Below, in pieces: positions 6,234-9,520 of a stretch of DNA of 9,520 bases. Every line of letters starts with the position of its first letter. Position 1 is the first letter of the stretch. The notes beneath the pieces are model-generated. The model made no database searches, was not told the DNA's origin, and worked only from the letters and a program-made list of their open reading frames with translations. The stretch lies in the NCBI GenBank assembly GCA_030831265.1, contig JAURLM010000081.1, forward strand, positions 1 to 9,520, in the 5' to 3' direction. Position numbers and translations under genes: made by a program. Origin of the DNA: Chloroflexota bacterium (GTDB lineage: Bacteria > Chloroflexota > Dehalococcoidia > Lucifugimonadales > Lucifugimonadaceae).

Positions 6234-6580
6234 TAACCTCTCCTGTGGGGATAGTTGCTAAACCTCGAATCGTCACGCATTTTCTCAAGGAGCTTGTTAG
6301 CTTCCTTATGCGTCATATTTGAAAGCTGCTGTGCAAGCACCTGCTTCCTGCTGTCGTCCCTCTGTGGACTGACCTTAGTCTCCATGCTCTCGTTACCAAC
6401 CTCGATACAGCCGTGAGCCTTCAAGTGCCTCTTGTGCTGTGACCGGCTGCTGATGATCCGGCCATCAATCATTGACTGGTAAGGGCTAATGTCGTCCTGA
6501 ACAAAGTGCAAGTCTGGCCGACTGTTGCTGGCAGTCTTCTCGACCATCTCGCCGTCTTGATAAACGTATGTGCGTTTCAT
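6233..6580 (-). CDS. Small conserved phage protein of unknown function
   Basis: The product is 115 residues from ATG at 6580. Its start overlaps the preceding gene's TGA by four bases (ATGA), and its TAA overlaps the scaffold ATG. It opens with MKRTYVYQDGEMVEK, followed by a segment with DISPYQSMIDGRIISSRSQH and KRHLKAHGCIEVGNE (about 31-64), then a charged helical tail rich in Lys, Arg and Asp. The 'Ser-Met-x-Asp-Gly-x-x-Ile-x-Ser-Arg' plus 'His-Leu-Lys-Ala-His-Gly-Cys' pattern is one I recall from small proteins between portal and capsid genes in many phages. No catalytic or metal-binding set is clear. A role in procapsid assembly is suggested only by position. Confidence 0.8.
   Translation of the reverse strand: MKRTYVYQDGEMVEKTASNSRPDLHFVQDDISPYQSMIDGRIISSRSQHKRHLKAHGCIEVGNESMETKVSPQRDDSRKQVLAQQLSNMTHKEANKLLEKMRDDSRFSNYPHRRG
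6239..6252 (-). repeat. 14-base translation-initiation element, copy 1
   Basis: The minus-strand sequence ATCCCCACAGGAGA ends five bases before the scaffold ATG at 6233. It is identical in sequence and spacing to the copy at 1615-1628. Here it also encodes the C-terminal Pro-His-Arg-Arg of the preceding gene. Confidence 0.65.
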
Positions 6581-7101
6581 AGCAGTAGTAGAACTTCCTC
6601 GTCGTCCATCTCACGATGCTCTTTGTAGAGAGCCTCGACCTTATCCAAATCTGCCAGCAGAGCCTCAAAGTTGATCGTCGGTACAGCGTATTTTGTGGTT
6701 TTCTGTACAAACTTAGCCACCAATGGCTTAACAACCTCTGGCTTTGCCTCTAACAGATCCTCGTAAATTTCGATTAACTGAAGCCGTTTGCGTTCTTTCC
6801 TTTTTAGCTCTTCGAGAAACCGTTTCTTCTGACCATCGCCGTCATGAGTGTCATCAATGATGATTGGCTGGATGCTTGCCGTAACCGTTCCAACTTCACC
6901 AGTAGCCGAGACCCCGCTGATTGCGACCGTGATTGTCGCGCCAACAGAGCCGACATCACCCGTGGCAGATACGCCAGTGAGTGCTGCCGTATTTGACACG
7001 CCCAACGTGCCAACGCCGCCCGTGGCACCATTGCCCGTAACCGGCAGGCTATCCCACTCGGCAGAGTCCCATGTGCCTGTACCCCACGGGCCACCAGCCA
7101 T
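6577..7101 (-). CDS. Repeat-containing phage structural protein with charged helical C-terminus
   Basis: The product is 174 residues from ATG at 7101, immediately after the TAA of the previous gene (TAAATG). It has three visible parts. Residues 1-19 are Gly/Trp-rich (GGPWGTGTWDSAEWDS). Residues 20-79 are three consecutive 20-residue repeats centred on TGxxATGxVGxxG. Residues 90-174 are a strongly charged helical region with KRKERKRLQLIEIYEDLLEA, possibly a coiled coil, ending in an acidic stretch and four Leu. The Gly/Thr/Val repeats suggest a beta-structured or fibre-like segment, while the C-terminus could anchor it to the head. It lies between the portal and scaffold genes, so a virion or assembly role is likely, though not proven. 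I know of similar proteins only as uncharacterised phage proteins. Confidence 0.8.
   Translation of the reverse strand: MAGGPWGTGTWDSAEWDSLPVTGNGATGGVGTLGVSNTAALTGVSATGDVGSVGATITVAISGVSATGEVGTVTASIQPIIIDDTHDGDGQKKRFLEELKRKERKRLQLIEIYEDLLEAKPEVVKPLVAKFVQKTTKYAVPTINFEALLADLDKVEALYKEHREMDDEEVLLLL
6865..7044 (-). repeat. Three tandem 20-codon repeats in the 174-residue protein
   Basis: The encoded units are PVTGNGATGGVGTLGVSNTA, ALTGVSATGDVGSVGATITV and AISGVSATGEVGTVTASIQP, all exactly 20 residues. The second and third are the closest pair, and the third degenerates at its end. Confidence 0.75.
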
Positions 7102-7551
7102 TTATGCAATCCGTTCGAGAGCATTTGTCGAATCATTTGTTGGCATCGTCAGTACAAACGTCCCAGCAGTGACCGTCTGGCTACCGAATGTATGCACCGA
7201 TACCGCATTCTTGCCGGTAGCCGTCGAGTTGTAGAGCAGCACCGCATCAAACGCCGTTGCCAGCGTCACGTTGGTGTAAGTAAAGCTGGCAGATGGAGTC
7301 CAATACGCAGTTGTTCCGCTGCTGGTGGGTGCCGTGGCATTTGTTACAGTTACCCCACCTGCTGTGTAGTTAGTCCCAGAAACCTCGGTGGTTGCCGTGG
7401 TGTAACTAGTCGTTGCCGCACCCAATGAGCTTGCTGCCGTAAACAGCGCAGCCTTGAATACATCAACGGTCCTGTAAGCAGAGCTAAAGGCGTGCAGACC
7501 GTTTAGCAAGTCCACCTTGAACGAAGTGCACATTGCCTGTGTGTTAGCCAT
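7102..7551 (-). CDS. Conserved beta-rich phage virion-associated protein
   Basis: The product is 149 residues from ATG at 7551, sharing its A with the previous gene's TGA (TGATG). It begins MANTQAMCTSFKVDLLNGLHAF and has DVFKAALFTAASSLGAAT at 30-47. The rest is rich in Thr, Ser, Ala and Gly, with GTNYTAGGVTVTNATAPTSS (59-78), YWTPSASFTYTNVTLATAFDA (residues 83 to 103, given here as its start and end) and TFGSQTVTAGTFVLTMPTND (121-140). This is a familiar layout in phage genomes close to portal and capsid genes, where it is normally listed as hypothetical or structural. The strand-rich pattern suggests a jelly-roll or Ig-like fold on the virion. No enzymatic motif is seen, and the function is unknown. 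Confidence 0.82.
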   Translation of the reverse strand: MANTQAMCTSFKVDLLNGLHAFSSAYRTVDVFKAALFTAASSLGAATTSYTTATTEVSGTNYTAGGVTVTNATAPTSSGTTAYWTPSASFTYTNVTLATAFDAVLLYNSTATGKNAVSVHTFGSQTVTAGTFVLTMPTNDSTNALERIA

Positions 7552-7739
7552 CAGAAGCCCCCAACATTTGATTTTGCAATGGCACCGCTCTTGAGCGTAA
7601 CGTGCGCCGAACGATGTACGAGTTCGCCTTCAAGGTGGTACTCCACCCATTCCGTGTACTCGTTGTCGTTGTCGACAGACCCCTCGCGCTTCTCGAGAAA
7701 CGAGTCGTCCATGTCGCCCTTTGTGGTTGTGACGATCAT
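7551..7739 (-). CDS. Small conserved phage protein following the portal gene
   Basis: The product is 62 residues from ATG at 7739, overlapping the portal TGA by four bases (ATGA), so translation is probably coupled. The sequence begins MIVTTTKGDMDDSFLEKREG, is acidic in the middle (SVDNDNEYTEWVEYHLEGEL), and ends with VHRSAHVTLKSGAIA before a Gly-rich tail. I recall very similar short proteins directly after portal genes in other phages, which supports this as a real gene despite its size. No function is known. The acidic and aromatic composition suggests a small protein-interaction module. Confidence 0.78.
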   Translation of the reverse strand: MIVTTTKGDMDDSFLEKREGSVDNDNEYTEWVEYHLEGELVHRSAHVTLKSGAIAKSNVGGF

Positions 7740-9520
7740 TGCAGCATGGGCTGGTCTAGCCCCATCTCCTGCTGCTGCATTGGCTCTACGCCAACCGCCC
7801 TGCCATCAGGCCCACGGACGATGCGCTTTGGTGCCTTCAGGGTTGCCATTACGTCACCCATGCGGCCCATCGACTCGCCATGCATATTTGCCATGCGCTC
7901 GTGCATATTCGCCATATGGCCGAGTGCCTCAGTGACGTTGCTGCCCAGCTCCTGTGCGATCTTTTCGCTGACGGCCTGCTGCGCTTCCAGCATAGGAATG
8001 TCTAGACCCGGATTGGCACCAATCCTTGCGACCATGATGCGGGTTGCAGCCTCCAACTCAGTCTTCCAGCGTTCGTACTGCTCCTTCTGCATCAGCTCTT
8101 GCGCGTTAAACTGTGCCTCTTGCTGCTGTTTCTGCGCTTCCATCTGCTGCCGCTGCGACTCGATCTGAGCCTCTGCCTGTAGCTTCATCTGCTCAATCTG
8201 CATCTGGGACTGCATCTTTGCCTGCTCAAGCTGCATCTTCTGCTGCTCTGCCTGAGCATCTGCCTGCGCCTGCTGTGCGCCCGGATCTGGCCTCTGCTGG
8301 CCCTGCTGCGCCTTAAGCTGGTCGAGGGCTTGATCGATGGTCCCTTCGATGACGCGGGAGCCTTTGAACGCGCTTACACCGTACTTGACGATCTCCATCA
8401 TCATCGGGATAAGTTCTGGGGCGCTTTGGCCGACTGGCAGGGCTTGATTCAGGAACCCGCCAAACGCCTGCATGAACTCCATCCTCTCTTGCTTCTGCTG
8501 GTTCTGGTCAAGCTGCACAAGGCTGTCAGCCGAGACCTCGATGCGGAAGTTCCGCAGGGGCTTGTCCTTGATGAGCTGCAACGCTTGCGGGATGAGCTGC
8601 TGATCGGCCTGCGACATCTGACTCGCAGCGGCATACGAAAGGATCGTCTGTGGCTGGAATTTGCTACAAATGATCTGCGCCTTCAGCCGGATGAGGTCAG
8701 ACGCAAACAGCGCCACCTCTTCCTGCATAGACCTCAAACGGAGACCTGCATACTGCCCCTTAATCTGCTGGGCTGTGGCCGTCTCGCTGGCATAGGACGC
8801 ACCACGGATGATGTCCGAGATGCCCGTGATCTCGTAGATCTGGCTCTTGATGTCAGCGCGTGCCTGATAGCACTGACCCAGCGCGTTCGCAATGGTGTCG
8901 AGCGGTAGCAGGTCAATGCTGCCCTTCAGCCCGCCCTTCTCGCCAAAAGCCAGCCATTTATCCACAGGGATCAGGGTGTTGTTGTCGCCCCCGGTCATTA
9001 GCCGTTGCAATGCGGGCTGGCTGGCATCGTAGACACCGCGCACCCTCAACGCCTTTACCATTCCGTCGATGCGGTCACTCAGGATGTCCAGCTCGTTAGC
9101 CTGATCCTGATACAGAATGAAGTCAGGCACGGGCACAAGGCTGTCACTCGTGGTCGTTGCGTACAGTGGTCTACCGCAGGGGAAGAAGCCTTCAAGGTTC
9201 AGCGGATCGTCACGAACGTCAACCAGCTCAGGCAATCCTTTAGACAGCCAATAGACCTTCAGTGTCTCCTTATCCCACAGCTCGCAGATCTTCGCCCGGT
9301 TGTACGTACGTTTGCTCTCGTTGTAAGCGGTCAGCGGTTCTGGCCCCTGATCCATCGGGATCTTCTTAGCCTTCTCCTCGCCAAACCGCTCAACAAGCGC
9401 CTCACGGGTCATGTAGACCCAGCGCCATACACAAGTCACCTCTTCCCATGTTCGTGCTGTAGCGTGACCAAAGTCCTTCCAGTGAACGTAATCGACAGGC
9501 GCACACTCGTATTCGATCTC
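7736..9520 (-). CDS. Portal protein (head-tail connector), N-terminus cut by right window edge
   Basis: The frame is open to the window edge, with 594 codons visible. The GTG at 9439 is not the true start, because the 27 codons before it encode portal-like sequence (DYVHWKDFGHATARTWEEV). The portal forms the dodecameric ring through which DNA enters and leaves the capsid. Supporting features are VYMTREALVERFGEE, the central DQANELDILSDRIDGMVKAL helix, EITGISDIIRGASYASETATAQQIK (a run starting at visible residue 230, in which the ETATAQQIKGQYAGLRL part is most typical) and the following long helix. These fit P22-like podovirus portals. Visible residues about 404-492 form a Gln/Met/Ala-rich coiled coil, and residues about 535-557 are Met/His-rich. 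This tail resembles the extended C-terminal barrel region of such portals. The gene is first in a chain of coupled small genes. Confidence 0.92.
   Translation of the reverse strand, partial: EIEYECAPVDYVHWKDFGHATARTWEEVTCVWRWVYMTREALVERFGEEKAKKIPMDQGPEPLTAYNESKRTYNRAKICELWDKETLKVYWLSKGLPELVDVRDDPLNLEGFFPCGRPLYATTTSDSLVPVPDFILYQDQANELDILSDRIDGMVKALRVRGVYDASQPALQRLMTGGDNNTLIPVDKWLAFGEKGGLKGSIDLLPLDTIANALGQCYQARADIKSQIYEITGISDIIRGASYASETATAQQIKGQYAGLRLRSMQEEVALFASDLIRLKAQIICSKFQPQTILSYAAASQMSQADQQLIPQALQLIKDKPLRNFRIEVSADSLVQLDQNQQKQERMEFMQAFGGFLNQALPVGQSAPELIPMMMEIVKYGVSAFKGSRVIEGTIDQALDQLKAQQGQQRPDPGAQQAQADAQAEQQKMQLEQAKMQSQMQIEQMKLQAEAQIESQRQQMEAQKQQQEAQFNAQELMQKEQYERWKTELEAATRIMVARIGANPGLDIPMLEAQQAVSEKIAQELGSNVTEALGHMANMHERMANMHGESMGRMGDVMATLKAPKRIVRGPDGRAVGVEPMQQQEMGLDQPMLQ

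Noticed and set aside
7602..8168. Plus-strand frame of 188 codons opposite the portal C-terminus
   Set aside because: Its Cys/Ser-rich composition comes from reading the Gln-rich portal repeats backwards. It has no supporting start signal or motif.
9437..9439. GTG at 9439 as the portal start
   Set aside because: The frame stays open to the window edge and the upstream codons encode typical portal sequence, so the real start lies outside the window.

Overview
The window is part of the virion-morphogenesis region of a tailed double-stranded DNA bacteriophage (or a prophage of one). Every gene I can support lies on the minus strand, so the genes read from the right edge to the left edge. The order of portal, small virion genes, probable scaffold, major capsid protein, probable decoration protein and head-tail adaptor is a classic head module. 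The portal and adaptor resemble those of short-tailed (podovirus-like) phages of Proteobacteria, but no host can be named from the sequence. The terminase would be expected beyond the right edge, and tail genes beyond the left edge.

Layout in transcription order. (1) 9520-7736: portal protein, 5' end cut by the window edge, with a long Gln/Met-rich C-terminal tail. (2) 7739-6233: four small conserved phage proteins of 62, 149, 174 and 115 codons. They are joined to the portal, to each other and to the scaffold by ATGA, TGATG, TAAATG and TAATG junctions, which implies translational coupling. The 174-residue protein carries three 20-residue repeats. (3) 6233-5292: probable scaffolding protein. 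(4) 5268-4267: major capsid protein. (5) 4254-3721: probable decoration protein. (6) A strong hairpin with a T-rich tail (3676-3705) follows and could be a terminator. (7) 3675-2362: an unusual two-domain enzyme, a DUF115/MptE-like Rossmann domain fused to a class I SAM-dependent methyltransferase. (8) 2359-1629: two tandem paralogous beta-rich proteins. The second probably starts at a GTG overlapping the stop of the first (TAGTG). (9) 1609-1076: a protein with a hairpin-helix-like segment, a coiled coil and an AT-hook-like C-terminal tail. (10) 1072-161: a head-tail adaptor gene interrupted by an in-frame TAG. (11) 161-1: the start of the next virion gene, cut by the left edge.

The portal, scaffold and capsid proteins would build the procapsid. 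The decoration and paralogous beta-rich proteins probably sit on the virion, and the adaptor prepares the portal vertex for the tail. The most unusual content is the fused enzyme placed between virion genes behind a terminator-like hairpin, and the amber codon that splits the adaptor. No tRNA, CRISPR array, insertion sequence, integrase or attachment site was seen. No stretch longer than about 50 bases lacks a gene.
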